A stretch of 62,311 nt of DNA from positions 1-62,311 of the forward strand of contig JAXMBX010000029.1 of the NCBI GenBank assembly GCA_046349635.1, given 5' to 3'. Below, in pieces: positions 18,249 through 27,157 of this stretch (positions are counted from its first letter, which is position 1; each line of letters opens with the position of its first letter). Under the pieces are notes generated by a model. It worked only from the letters and a program-made list of their open reading frames with translations, did no database searches and was not told where the DNA came from. The translations under genes were made by a program, and so were the position numbers. The DNA is from JAXMBX01 sp046349635 (lineage in GTDB: Bacteria; Planctomycetota; Planctomycetia; Planctomycetales; Planctomycetaceae).

Positions 18249-20312
18249 ATGTCTTTAAAAATTGGTTTGATTTGCGGTGTTTTGACAGTCTGGTCGGGGT
18301 TTCTGGCTGCGGCTGTGATTACGGAACCGGCGAAAGTTGATCTCAGTCGGCTGAAGCTGCTGGATGCCCAGGGGGGACGGCAGGACCTGACGGTTAACGA
18401 TCAGCGGACTGGTACCGTCTTCGTGTTCATGTCGACGGAATGCCCAATCTCGCGGCAGTACATCCCCGAGTTGAATCGCCTTGCGAAGGCGGCTGAGGGC
18501 CTGAAGGGAAAGATTGCGTTCTACGGAGTGCTGTCGGAGCCGAGCCTGACGCGGCGTGCCGCGGTCAAGTTCGTGGAAGACTTCAAGACCGAGTTCCCCG
18601 TGCTGTTCGATGCCTCGCACGAACTGGCGGAGTTGTTTCAGCCGCACCACGTTCCCGAGGCGTTTCTGGTCGATAAGGGAGGGGCGGTCGTGTATCGGGG
18701 GCGGATCGACGACCTGTATGCGGACATCGATAAGCGCCGTGCCGAACCGACGCAGCGCGATCTGCTGGAATCGATGAAAGCCCTGGCGGAGCAGCGTTCC
18801 ATTCCCACGCCTAAAACCGAAGCGGTGGGCTGCCCTTTTGAAATCCCCAAGACGCAGGGCGAGGCGGCGAAGGTCACTTATACCCGCGATATCGCTCCGA
18901 TCCTGAATGCCCATTGCGTGGAGTGCCATCGTCCGGGGGAAGTCGCTCCCTTCTCGTTGATGAGTTACCAGGATGCGGCGAAGCGAGCCCAGGGGCTGTC
19001 CCGCGTCACGGAGCGGAAGCTGATGCCACCGTGGCGGGCCGAGGAACACTACGGCCACTTCATGGATGAACGCCGCCTGACTGAAAAACAAATCGCCCTG
19101 ATCAGTTCGTGGGCGAAAACCGGCGCCGTGGAAGGGGATGCCGCCGATCTTCCGACACCGCCCCAATTCACTTCGGGCTGGCGCCTCGGCGAGCCGGATC
19201 TGGTGGTCGAGGTGGAAGCTCCCTTCACGGTCCCCGCGGATGGACCGGATATTTTCCAGCACTTCGCGATTCCCAGCCACGTGCTGAAGAACGAGATGAT
19301 CGTCGGTCTGGAGTTCCGGCCGGGGAATCCCGCGGTCGTGCACCATGCCCTGGTGTTCCTCGACACGAGCGGACGGGCCCGTGCCCGGGATGCGGAAACA
19401 CCGGAACCGGGATGGAAAACGTCCGGGTCGATCGATGTCGGCATCACGAGCATGCTCGGCGTCTGGACACCCGGCATGACGCCCCGTTTCTTTCCGCAGG
19501 ATGTCGGCATTCCGATGGATAAGGGGGCGGACGTCGTCATTCAGCTCCACCTGCATCCGACCGGGAAAGTGGAAACCGACCGTTCGAAGGTGGCACTTTA
19601 TTTTGCCAAGAAGCCGGTCGCGAAGGTGATGTCCCGCAATCCGCTGCTGATGGGTTCCGTGGCGCTGGAGATTCCGCCGGGAGAGAAACGGTACAAGGCG
19701 AGCACGAAGGTGACGTTGCCGACGGGAATTACGCTGACGTCGATTTTCCCGCACATGCATCTGATCGGCAAAGAGATGAAGGCGACTGCGTTCCTGCCGG
19801 ATGGGAAGGAACAGCCGCTCATGTGGATCAAGGACTGGAATTTCTACTGGCAGGACAGCTATGTCTACAAGGATCCGCTCCACTTGCCGGAGGGAACGCG
19901 GATCGAGGTCGTCGCGTATTACGACAACTCCAAGGAGAATCCGTTCAATCCGCAGTCGCCGCCGAAGACGGTGCTGTTCGGCAACGACACGACTAATGAA
20001 ATGTGCTTTGCATTGTTCCAGGCGGTGGCGGATGATCCGAACGGTGCTCGCCAGTTAGGGTCCGCCATGCGGAAGAGCATGATGGACGAATGGAATGCGG
20101 CTCCGATTTCGGTCATCGGACGGGCGCAGATCATGGTGGAAATGGGGAAGCTGTTCGGCGGGCGACGCCGTCAGCCCCCGGCGAATGCCACCGGCGCCAA
20201 GCCTGGTGAGGCTACCAAGGAGAAGGCCGTGGAAACCAAGGCTGTGGAATCGAAGTCCGTGGAATCCAAGCCCACGACGGAGAAAGGGGCGGAAACGGCT
20301 CCGAAGAAATAG
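18249..20312 (+). CDS. Exported redoxin / cytochrome c / PHM-type copper monooxygenase-like fusion protein
   Basis: A 687-residue exported protein (ATG at 18249, signal peptide to about residue 22). Residues ~35-185 are a thioredoxin-like redoxin domain with Cys65 in STECPISRQY and VPEAFLVDKGG. A single c-type heme site CVECH sits at 223-227, with Met259 in KLMPPW as a likely distal ligand. Residues ~315-600 resemble the copper ascorbate-dependent monooxygenase (PHM) fold: VHHALVF (H365, H366), QLHLHP (H434, H436), PHMHLIG (502-504) and NEMCF (Met585), matching expected copper ligands. The tail is Lys/Glu/Pro-rich (~640-687). It probably acts in the periplasm or paryphoplasm in redox chemistry; substrate unknown. 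It lies between the two giant surface proteins. Confidence 0.87.
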   Translation: MSLKIGLICGVLTVWSGFLAAAVITEPAKVDLSRLKLLDAQGGRQDLTVNDQRTGTVFVFMSTECPISRQYIPELNRLAKAAEGLKGKIAFYGVLSEPSLTRRAAVKFVEDFKTEFPVLFDASHELAELFQPHHVPEAFLVDKGGAVVYRGRIDDLYADIDKRRAEPTQRDLLESMKALAEQRSIPTPKTEAVGCPFEIPKTQGEAAKVTYTRDIAPILNAHCVECHRPGEVAPFSLMSYQDAAKRAQGLSRVTERKLMPPWRAEEHYGHFMDERRLTEKQIALISSWAKTGAVEGDAADLPTPPQFTSGWRLGEPDLVVEVEAPFTVPADGPDIFQHFAIPSHVLKNEMIVGLEFRPGNPAVVHHALVFLDTSGRARARDAETPEPGWKTSGSIDVGITSMLGVWTPGMTPRFFPQDVGIPMDKGADVVIQLHLHPTGKVETDRSKVALYFAKKPVAKVMSRNPLLMGSVALEIPPGEKRYKASTKVTLPTGITLTSIFPHMHLIGKEMKATAFLPDGKEQPLMWIKDWNFYWQDSYVYKDPLHLPEGTRIEVVAYYDNSKENPFNPQSPPKTVLFGNDTTNEMCFALFQAVADDPNGARQLGSAMRKSMMDEWNAAPISVIGRAQIMVEMGKLFGGRRRQPPANATGAKPGEATKEKAVETKAVESKSVESKPTTEKGAETAPKK

Positions 20313-20318
20313 CGAGAA

Positions 20319-20387
20319 TTGTTGCGGGCCAACGCAACAAGAACAAGAGGGGAATGCGATACCGTTACGAGTAGCGCATTCCCCTCT
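20319..20387. terminator. Paired hairpins between convergent genes
   Basis: Two hairpins fill the gap between convergent stops. The first has 8-bp arms TTGTTGCG/CGCAACAA (20319-20326, 20333-20340). The second has perfect 13-bp arms AGAGGGGAATGCG and its complement (20346-20358, 20375-20387) around a 16-base loop. Being symmetric, they could stop transcription from either side; strong T tracts are lacking. Confidence 0.65.
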
Positions 20388-20413
20388 GCGTTCTTTGCTG
20401 ACCGTCCGGCCGG

Positions 20414-23400
20414 TTACGACCTCAGGATGGTCTGGTTGATCTGGAACGAGTTCGTGCTGAAGGAGGTCAAGCCGCCCCGTGTGGTGGCATCCGCGAGCGT
20501 GCCGCTGGTTCCCATCAGTTGGTTCCAGGCGACGGCGGTGAGGGAGACCGTTCCGAAGAAGGTCTTCTTCGTGGGGACGAAACAGATCAAGGCGTCCGTT
20601 CCGAGCAAGCGGGCCGAAGCTGTGGAGGTCCCCGCCAGCGACTGCCAGGTCGTTCCGCCGTCGCTGGAGAATTGCCAGGTGCCATTCGGGTTGTCACCGC
20701 CAATCACGGCGATTCCCGTGGAAGGGGGGTTCGAGCTGGGGATGGGGGAAAGATTCCCGGCGCCGTCGATCAGATCCTGAACCGAGACGACAACATAGTC
20801 CCGCAGTTTCTTCCTCACCCGGGAGGCGCGGACGGCATCGGTGATATTGAAGGAGTACTCCGACAGGGCAATCGGGGCATCATTCACGTTGATGACGTTG
20901 ATCGTGAAGACCTGGTCGTAGGTGAGATTTCCAGCGTCCGTGGCCCGGATCCGGATCGAATAGGAGGCCTTGGTCTCGTAATCGAAGACCGCCGCCGTCT
21001 GGAGCTGATTGCCGACAATCGCGAAGGAGGCGTTATCGGTCGAGCCTGTACCGCTCACCAGCGAGTAGCTGAAGGTGTCTCCGAAGTCCGGATCCCAGGC
21101 AGAGAGGCTGCCGACCGTGGTCCCGACCGCGGCGTTCTCGGCGACGCTGTTGTACGAGAGGAGTATCGCGAAGGGGGCTTCGTTCACGTTCACGATATTG
21201 ACGTAGAAGGTGTCTTCATACGTCAGGTTTCCACTGTCGGTCACCTGCACCCGGACGGAATAGACGGAGCGGGTGTCATAGTCGAAGACGGTTGCGGTCT
21301 TCAGCTCGTTCCCGACGATCGTGAACAGGGCGTTGTCAGCCGACCCGGTCCCCGAAACGAGCGAATACGTGAAGGTGTCTCCGTAGTCTGGATCCCAGGT
21401 GATCAGGCTTCCCACCGTCGTGCCGATGGCGGAAGTTTCCGCGACGGTGTTATTCGAGAGCAGGACATTAAAGGGGGATTCATTGACGGGAGTGGTCGTG
21501 ATCGTGAAGACCGTCTCATACGTCAGGTTGTTCAGGTCGGTCGCCTGCACGCGGATGGAGTAGGAAGAACGGGCGTCGTAATCGAGGACCGCGGCGGTTT
21601 GCAGCTCGTCCCCGACAATCGCGAACAGGGCGTTGTCATCCGAGCCTGTCCCCGTGACGAGGGCATAGGTGAAAGAGTCCCCCGCATCGGGATCCCACGT
21701 GCTCAGCGTGCCGACAGCGGTCCCGATGGCGGAGTATTCCGCGACGGAACCGTTGGAAAGGAGGAGATTAAACGGGGATTCATTGACGTTCGTGGCAGTG
21801 ATCGTGAACGTCTTTTCGAAATACAGGCCTCCCTGGTCGGTCGAGCGCACGAGGATGCTGTAGGTCGGCTGGACGTCGTAGTCCATCAGCGCGGCGATCT
21901 GCAACTGGTTGCCGGAAATCGAGAAGTAGGAATTGTCGGTCGATCCCGTTCCGCTCACGAGGGTGTAGGTGAAAGTGTTCGACGCATCGGGGTCGGTTGT
22001 ACCGAACGTCCCGACCGTGGTCCCGATGGCGGAGTTTTCCGCGATCGTGCTGTTGGACAGCGAAATGTCGGTCGGGGTTTCGTTCACGTTGGTGGTGTTG
22101 ATGGTGAACGATTTCTCGAAGTACAGGCCTCCCTGGTCGGTCGTCCGGATGCGGATGCTGTACGTGGGGTGAGTGTCGTAATCGAGTGTGGCGGCGATTT
22201 GCAGCTGAGTGCCGGAAATCGTGAAGTAGGAATTGTCCGTGGATCCCGAGCCGCTCACGAGGGTATACGTGAAGGTGTTGGAGGCATCGGGATCGGTCGT
22301 GGTGAATGTCCCCACGGTTGCGCCGACGAGGATGTCTTCCGCCACGGTATTGTTTGACAGGGCAATGTTGGTGGGGGTTTCGTTCACATTGGTGGCGTTG
22401 ATGGTGAACGTCTTTTCGTAGTACAGGCCACCCTGGTCAGTCGTCCGGATGCGGATGCTGTACGTCGGTTTTGTGTCGAAATCCAGCGCGCCTGCGACTT
22501 GCAACTGGTTCCCCGAGATCGAGAAGGAGGCATTGTCCGTCGATCCAGAACCGCTCACGAGGGTATAGGTGAAGGTGTTGGAAGCATCGGGGTCCGTCGT
22601 GCTGAAGTTTCCGATGGCGGTCCCGACGGCGGAATTCTCGGCGATGCTGTTGCTCGAGAGGGTGATGTTCGTGGGCGTTTCGTTCACGTTTGTGGCGCTG
22701 ATCGTGAGCGTCTTTTCATAGTACAGGCCTCCCTGATCGGTCGTTCGGACCCGGATGCTATAGGAGGACTGGGTCTCGAAATCCATCGTGTGGGCAAGCT
22801 GCAACTGATTACCGGAGATCGAGAAGAACGAGTTGTCGGTCGACCCGGTGCCGGTCACGAGGGAGTAGGTAAACGTGTTGGAGGCATCCGGATCAGTCGT
22901 GCTCAGAGTCCCGACGGTGGTTCCAATGGGGGAGTTTTCCGCGATGCTGCTGCTGGACAGCGAAACATCAGTGGGGGTTTCGTTCACGTTGGTGACGTTG
23001 ATCGTCAGGATGCGCTCGAAACCGACGGTATGCTGGTTTACCCCCTGGACTCGGATGGAGTAGGCGGACTTTGATTCGAAATCGAGGGCCGTGTTCGAAT
23101 AAATCTTGTCTCCAACGATGGTAAAGGAGGCGTTGTCCGTCGCACCGTTTCCGCTCACGAGAGAATACGAGTAAATGTTACTCGTGTTGACGTCGAACGG
23201 CTCGAATGTCCCGATCAGTGTTCCGGTCGGACTGTTTTCGGCGACAGCGCTGTTGTCGAGCGTCAAGGGGGACAGAATTTGTCCGTCGCGCACCTGGAAG
23301 CGGAATCGGCCGTCGACGATGCTGCTGAAGTTATACGCCGAGAGGGAGTTTGTGCCCCCGTCCAGGAGTGCACCATTCACACCGGAACCTACGAATTCCA

Positions 23401-24121
23401 GCTTGTTTGCGGGGCCTTCCGCAAAGCCGACGCGTGCCGAGGTGCCCCCCAGTCCGTTGCTTCCACCGCTGAAGTCCCCGGTTTCCCACTGGATTCCGTC
23501 GTAGTTGAACTCGAAGTCGAAATCTCCGGCTGCGATGTCGGAGCGGTCGATGATGACGAGCTGAAAATCGTTGACTTTATTTGTTTTGCGGTTGAAGTAG
23601 CCGACGTTGTGCCACGTCACGCCGAAGGCGTTGTAACCGTCAACCGTGGTCTGTCCATAGGTCACCGTTCCGGTTCCGCGCGTGTCGACATCCGCGAAGA
23701 ACGGCGCGAGGAGCGCCATTGTGGCGCTGGAAATCCCGAACGGCGTGTAGGTGCTCATCGCCGTCGTGAATGTCACGTTGCCGTTGTTGTTGATATACAG
23801 GCTGGAGTAGTTGCTGCTCCCGATCTCAATGGAGAATCCCAACGACACCTGTCCGGTCGAGCCGTCATCCGTGGCGGGCATTGTCGTGCCAGCGATTCCG
23901 GAGTTTGTCCGGATCGCGGCATCGCCGGCGTTCTCGGTGTAGTCGGTCGTCATGGGGAGGGGGGCCTGGGGTGTGAATGCCGTCGCTGACAGCAGCGTGC
24001 GCACCTCCAGCTGCTCCGGGATGTAGCTCTGTCTCGACCAGCGTCGCGCCCCTTTTCGACGGCGCGATTGCATTCGGGATGGGAGCTGCCGCAGATTCAT
24101 TAACCAGCTTGTGAGCAACAT
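20414..24121 (-). CDS. Giant extracellular protein: LEPR-XLL-like start, NIDO-like domain, eight cadherin-like repeats, shared C-terminal module
   Basis: A 1235-residue surface protein. The N terminus is basic and contains EQLEVRTLLSA, the LEPR-XLL-type motif. Residues ~80-275 match a nidogen-like (NIDO) domain: LYINNNGNVTF, LLAPFFADVDTRGTGTV, FQLVIIDRSDIAAGDFDFEF and GFAEGPANKLEF. Then come eight cadherin-like repeats of almost exactly 100 residues (about 282-1077), each with an AENS-type start, TTDPD or WDPD and DF/DYD..YSIRV strands. The last 158 residues contain one copy of the module seen three times in the 14829-18068 protein (TGIAVIGGDNPNGTWQFSSD). Likely calcium-dependent adhesion or extracellular matrix role, inferred from domains. 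It converges with the redoxin fusion gene. Confidence 0.87.
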   Translation of the reverse strand: MLLTSWLMNLRQLPSRMQSRRRKGARRWSRQSYIPEQLEVRTLLSATAFTPQAPLPMTTDYTENAGDAAIRTNSGIAGTTMPATDDGSTGQVSLGFSIEIGSSNYSSLYINNNGNVTFTTAMSTYTPFGISSATMALLAPFFADVDTRGTGTVTYGQTTVDGYNAFGVTWHNVGYFNRKTNKVNDFQLVIIDRSDIAAGDFDFEFNYDGIQWETGDFSGGSNGLGGTSARVGFAEGPANKLEFVGSGVNGALLDGGTNSLSAYNFSSIVDGRFRFQVRDGQILSPLTLDNSAVAENSPTGTLIGTFEPFDVNTSNIYSYSLVSGNGATDNASFTIVGDKIYSNTALDFESKSAYSIRVQGVNQHTVGFERILTINVTNVNETPTDVSLSSSSIAENSPIGTTVGTLSTTDPDASNTFTYSLVTGTGSTDNSFFSISGNQLQLAHTMDFETQSSYSIRVRTTDQGGLYYEKTLTISATNVNETPTNITLSSNSIAENSAVGTAIGNFSTTDPDASNTFTYTLVSGSGSTDNASFSISGNQLQVAGALDFDTKPTYSIRIRTTDQGGLYYEKTFTINATNVNETPTNIALSNNTVAEDILVGATVGTFTTTDPDASNTFTYTLVSGSGSTDNSYFTISGTQLQIAATLDYDTHPTYSIRIRTTDQGGLYFEKSFTINTTNVNETPTDISLSNSTIAENSAIGTTVGTFGTTDPDASNTFTYTLVSGTGSTDNSYFSISGNQLQIAALMDYDVQPTYSILVRSTDQGGLYFEKTFTITATNVNESPFNLLLSNGSVAEYSAIGTAVGTLSTWDPDAGDSFTYALVTGTGSDDNALFAIVGDELQTAAVLDYDARSSYSIRVQATDLNNLTYETVFTITTTPVNESPFNVLLSNNTVAETSAIGTTVGSLITWDPDYGDTFTYSLVSGTGSADNALFTIVGNELKTATVFDYDTRSVYSVRVQVTDSGNLTYEDTFYVNIVNVNEAPFAILLSYNSVAENAAVGTTVGSLSAWDPDFGDTFSYSLVSGTGSTDNASFAIVGNQLQTAAVFDYETKASYSIRIRATDAGNLTYDQVFTINVINVNDAPIALSEYSFNITDAVRASRVRKKLRDYVVVSVQDLIDGAGNLSPIPSSNPPSTGIAVIGGDNPNGTWQFSSDGGTTWQSLAGTSTASARLLGTDALICFVPTKKTFFGTVSLTAVAWNQLMGTSGTLADATTRGGLTSFSTNSFQINQTILRS
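20891..23278 (-). repeat. Eight tandem ~300-bp cadherin-like coding repeats
   Basis: In-frame tandem array encoding eight ~100-residue units of the giant protein. Units 2-5 form one subfamily (TTDPDASN and QGGLYYEK-type) and units 6-8 another (WDPD followed by GD and LTYE-type), suggesting two rounds of internal duplication. Recombination and assembly collapse are likely here. Confidence 0.85.
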
Positions 24122-24935
24122 CGGAATAGGCCCTGATCCAGGAGGTTGATTGTGGGAACTCGTGCGGACAGGCGGCGCGCACGTTCAACGGGCATCCCTG
24201 CGGCGGCAAGGGGTGCGTAGAACGTTCGCGCAGACCGTCATCTCAGTTGCTGGTTGAATCGGAAATCTTGAGACTTTCCCCCGCAGGAATTACCCCCTGG
24301 GAAAAGTTTTCCCATGTGGCCCGGTCAACTGGAACAATCGCGCGGGGTGCAGGTGTTACACTCAAAACGCACACCACAGGGTCTGCACCAGAGAGTGGTT
24401 GAGTATTTGCCTGAAATGCGACTTCCCGGATTTGCTTTTGAGCCAGCATCAGGTTCGATACCGCCGTCGCGACACTCTTTTCTATCGCGAGGCTCCGGGG
24501 CAAGTCTCGCCATGCCGGAAGTAGCGATTAATCGGCCCGGGTCAACGTCGGGCCCGTTCTGGATTTCGGAGAGACTCCCGCAAGCCTTGCGTCGTGCCGC
24601 GCATGACGGACTGCAGGCTGTGTTGGCAGGAGAGCAGGACCTTGGGAACTCATGAGCCGTTCTTGAAGCGGGATTACGATCTTTGACCGGGATAAGGATG
24701 GACCATGCGGAGGCTTACGAGGAGTGACCTCGCCGCCAGGCTTAAGAGGGGGGGCATCATTCCGCCGCGGGTCAAAGATTGTGGTCCCGGGAGTAAGGTT
24801 TCACGGGCCGAATTGTGCTCTTTTTACGGCTTATCGCTCGAATTGTGGTCGCTCGCCGCGCGCTTCTGATTCGGATACAATCGAGCCCTGCTAGGACGTC
24901 CTACGAAATCTCACTATCTTGCCAGGAAAGTCACC
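24122..24935. other. Intergenic between divergent genes, possibly holding a small unconfirmed frame
   Basis: 814 bases between the leftward surface protein and the rightward DUF1080 gene, so both promoters should lie here. A minus-strand frame at 24243-24503 (TTG start, 86 residues, AIEKSVATAVSNLMLAQKQ) is weakly protein-like but has no known family. A 10-bp inverted repeat ATCTTTGACC/GGTCAAAGAT lies at 24679-24688 and 24770-24779. Confidence 0.4.
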
Positions 24936-26246
24936 ATGAAACTGCACCCCGTGCTGCTCCTGACCACCCTGTTGAATCTCGCCCTCTGTCTATCCAGCGT
25001 TCAAGCCGTCGAACCGCCGAAAGGGTTTACGGCCCTCTTCAACGGTAAAGACCTGACCGGCTGGCATGGCATGCCGCACTATGATCCCCGGAAGCTGGCC
25101 GCGATGAGCGAAGAAGAACGGGCCAAGCAGATTGCCGCCTGGACCGAGGATATGAAGAAGCACTGGACCGTCGAGAACGGTGAACTGATTAACGATGGGC
25201 ACGGAGCGTATGCCACGACCGACAAGGAATATGGGGACATTGAACTCCTCATCGACTACAAAACCGTGGCGCAGGCGGACAGCGGGATCTATCTACGCTA
25301 CAACCCCCAGGTCCAGATCTGGGACTACACGGAAGCGGGGGGGAAGTGGAAGCTGGGTGCGGATAAAGGTTCCGGTGGCCTGTGGAACAATACCGCCGGC
25401 GCTCCCGGGAAGGATCCGGTTGTCCTTGCGGACAAACCGTTCGGCGAGTGGAACTCGTTCCGCATCATCCAGGTGGGTGCCCGCACCAGTGTCTGGCTGA
25501 ACGGCAAGAAGGTCGTCGACAATGCCATCATGGAAAACTTCTGGGACCGCAAGCTGTCTCTCCCGGCCAAGGGCGCGATCCAGTTGCAGACGCACGGGGG
25601 CGAAATCCGCTGGCGGAACATCTTCATCCGTGAAATTCCGGCCGAGGAAGCCAACAAGCTGCTGAGTGAACAGAACCCCGAAGGCTTCAAGTCGATCTTC
25701 AACGGCAAGGATTTTGCCGGCTGGAAGGGAGACCTGGAGAACTACGAAATCAAGGATGACGCGATCATCTGCAAGGAAGGGAAGGGGGGGGTTGTCCACA
25801 CCGAAGAAGACTATGCGGACTTCGTCGCGCGGGTCGAATTCAAGCTCCCTCCCGGTGGGAATAACGGTCTCGCGATTCGCTACCCCGGGTCGGGTAACGC
25901 CGCCTACGCCGGGATGACCGAACTGCAAGTTCTGGACAATGAACACCCCATGTATGCGAAACTTGACCCGCGTCAGTACCACGGCTCCGCGTATGGCTTC
26001 GCGCCCGCCCAGCGGGGCTATCTGCGTCCCACCGGCGAATGGAACTTCGAGGAAGTGACTGTGAAGGGGAGCACGATCCAGGTGGAACTGAATGGGACGG
26101 TGATCCTCAAGACCGACCTTGCTCCCATCAAGGAGTACATGGCCAATAGCCCTCACCCCGGCAAGGATCTGACGCACGGGTTCTTCGGCTTCGCGGGGCA
26201 CAACGACCCGGTGTCTTTCCGAAAGATCAGCATCAAGAAGCTCTAA
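24936..26246 (+). CDS. Secreted double DUF1080 protein (3-keto-disaccharide hydrolase-like)
   Basis: A 436-residue exported protein. Residues 1-24 are a signal peptide ending before EPPKGF. Two DUF1080 (concanavalin-like) domains are repeated: residues ~27-235 (GFTALFNGKDLTGWHG, DKGSGGLWNN) and ~244-436 (GFKSIFNGKDFAGWKG, GNNGLAIRYPG). DUF1080 proteins include 3-keto-disaccharide hydrolases and other glycan-binding proteins, and are expanded in planctomycetes. The start has upstream CAGGAAAG. A copy of the window's dispersed palindromic repeat begins right after the stop, and a hairpin terminator lies 120 bases downstream. Function as a glycan hydrolase or binder is inferred. Confidence 0.9.
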   Translation: MKLHPVLLLTTLLNLALCLSSVQAVEPPKGFTALFNGKDLTGWHGMPHYDPRKLAAMSEEERAKQIAAWTEDMKKHWTVENGELINDGHGAYATTDKEYGDIELLIDYKTVAQADSGIYLRYNPQVQIWDYTEAGGKWKLGADKGSGGLWNNTAGAPGKDPVVLADKPFGEWNSFRIIQVGARTSVWLNGKKVVDNAIMENFWDRKLSLPAKGAIQLQTHGGEIRWRNIFIREIPAEEANKLLSEQNPEGFKSIFNGKDFAGWKGDLENYEIKDDAIICKEGKGGVVHTEEDYADFVARVEFKLPPGGNNGLAIRYPGSGNAAYAGMTELQVLDNEHPMYAKLDPRQYHGSAYGFAPAQRGYLRPTGEWNFEEVTVKGSTIQVELNGTVILKTDLAPIKEYMANSPHPGKDLTHGFFGFAGHNDPVSFRKISIKKL

Positions 26247-26337
26247 AACGGACAGCGTTTTTTTGTGTCGCGTCAGGATCGTCGGTTTAGCAGCTTTTTT
26301 TGGCCGCGACAGACGCTACGCGTCACTCGGTGCGCTG
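26247..26337. repeat. Dispersed palindromic intergenic repeat, copy A
   Basis: Diverged copy of a roughly 95-bp element also seen at 41476 and 60332. The shared core is TGTCGCG (26266-26272) and CGCGACAGACGCTAC (26305-26319), whose inner arms TGTCGCG/CGCGACA pair perfectly. The outer ends are less conserved than in the other copies. It starts directly after the DUF1080 stop codon. Confidence 0.7.
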
Positions 26338-26365
26338 CTGAGTTGACTTCAGAACATCCACAAAG

Positions 26366-26406
26366 AGCCATGTCGTCGGAGTTTTTCCATGACATGGCTT
26401 TTTTTC
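26366..26406 (+). terminator. Rho-independent terminator
   Basis: Perfect 9-bp arms AGCCATGTC/GACATGGCT (26366-26374, 26391-26399) followed by a T run to 26405. It ends the DUF1080 transcript and lies just before the AlkD gene, whose promoter must then be inside or after it, or it may act as an attenuator. Confidence 0.7.
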
Positions 26407-26419
26407 ATGGAAGAAGACT

Positions 26420-27157
26420 ATGACTGCTGCCCAGGCTCGGAAGCGTCTGAAATCCTTTGCCTCGCCGGAAGCCGCGAAGTCCGCGATGACATTCTTCAAG
26501 ACCGCCCCGGGGGAATATGGGGCGGGGGACCGGTTTCTCGGCGTCAAGGTGCCTCACACGCGGATTGTCTCGCGCGAGTTTCGGGACCTCCCGTTGCAGG
26601 AGCTCGAAAGCCTGTTGCAGTCCAAGATGCATGAGGAACGGCTGCTGGCGCTCCTGATTCTGGAACTGCAGTTTAAACGGGCCGATCATGGGACGCAGAA
26701 TGCGCTTTACGATTTCTACGTCTCGAACCTGTCCGCCGTGAACAACTGGGACCTGGTCGACATGTCCGCTCCGTCGATTGTGGGGGGGTATCTTGCGGAC
26801 AAGTCGCGCAAGCCACTGTTGGCCTGGGCCAGGTCGGAGAACCTGTGGGAACGCCGGATTGCGATCATCGCCACGCTGTATTTCATCCGGAACGATGACT
26901 TTGCGGATACGTTGAAGATCAGCCGGTTGCTGCTGAGTGATTCGCACGATCTTATCCATAAGGCTTGCGGGTGGATGCTGCGGGAAGTGGGCAAACGGCA
27001 TGAACCGACGCTGGTGGGGTTCCTGGATGAACACGCCCCGCGTATGCCCCGGACGATGCTGCGGTATGCGATTGAGCGGTTTCCGGAACAGGTTCGGCTG
27101 GGGTACCTGCGGACTTCCCCGGAATCTGTCGTTAAAAAACCTGTGCGGAAGAAATGA
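26420..27157 (+). CDS. DNA alkylation repair protein, AlkD-type glycosylase
   Basis: A 245-residue HEAT-like repeat protein of the AlkC/AlkD family, which removes alkylated bases such as 3-methyladenine and 7-methylguanine from DNA. The key motif VNNWDLVDMSAP contains W110, D111 and D114, matching the Trp/Asp pair of Bacillus AlkD, and R145/R146 in LWERRIAIIAT match the phosphate-binding Arg. The lysine-rich tail ends KKPVRKK. The frame overlaps the next gene by 4 bases (ATGA), so it is translationally coupled to a secreted protein of unknown function, an odd pairing. Good length match and motifs; the role is secure by family. Confidence 0.92.
   Translation: MTAAQARKRLKSFASPEAAKSAMTFFKTAPGEYGAGDRFLGVKVPHTRIVSREFRDLPLQELESLLQSKMHEERLLALLILELQFKRADHGTQNALYDFYVSNLSAVNNWDLVDMSAPSIVGGYLADKSRKPLLAWARSENLWERRIAIIATLYFIRNDDFADTLKISRLLLSDSHDLIHKACGWMLREVGKRHEPTLVGFLDEHAPRMPRTMLRYAIERFPEQVRLGYLRTSPESVVKKPVRKK

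Noticed and set aside
20519..22357. 612-residue plus-strand frame
   Set aside because: Antisense shadow of the cadherin-like repeats; its Arg/Asp/Gly-rich repeats mirror the real tandem units.
20891..23278. Possible CRISPR or satellite array
   Set aside because: Unit length is about 300 bp with no spacers, and units are coding cadherin-like domains.
24243..24503. 86-residue minus frame with TTG start
   Set aside because: No family, no ribosome site, overlapped by an equally plausible plus frame; left as part of the intergenic note.
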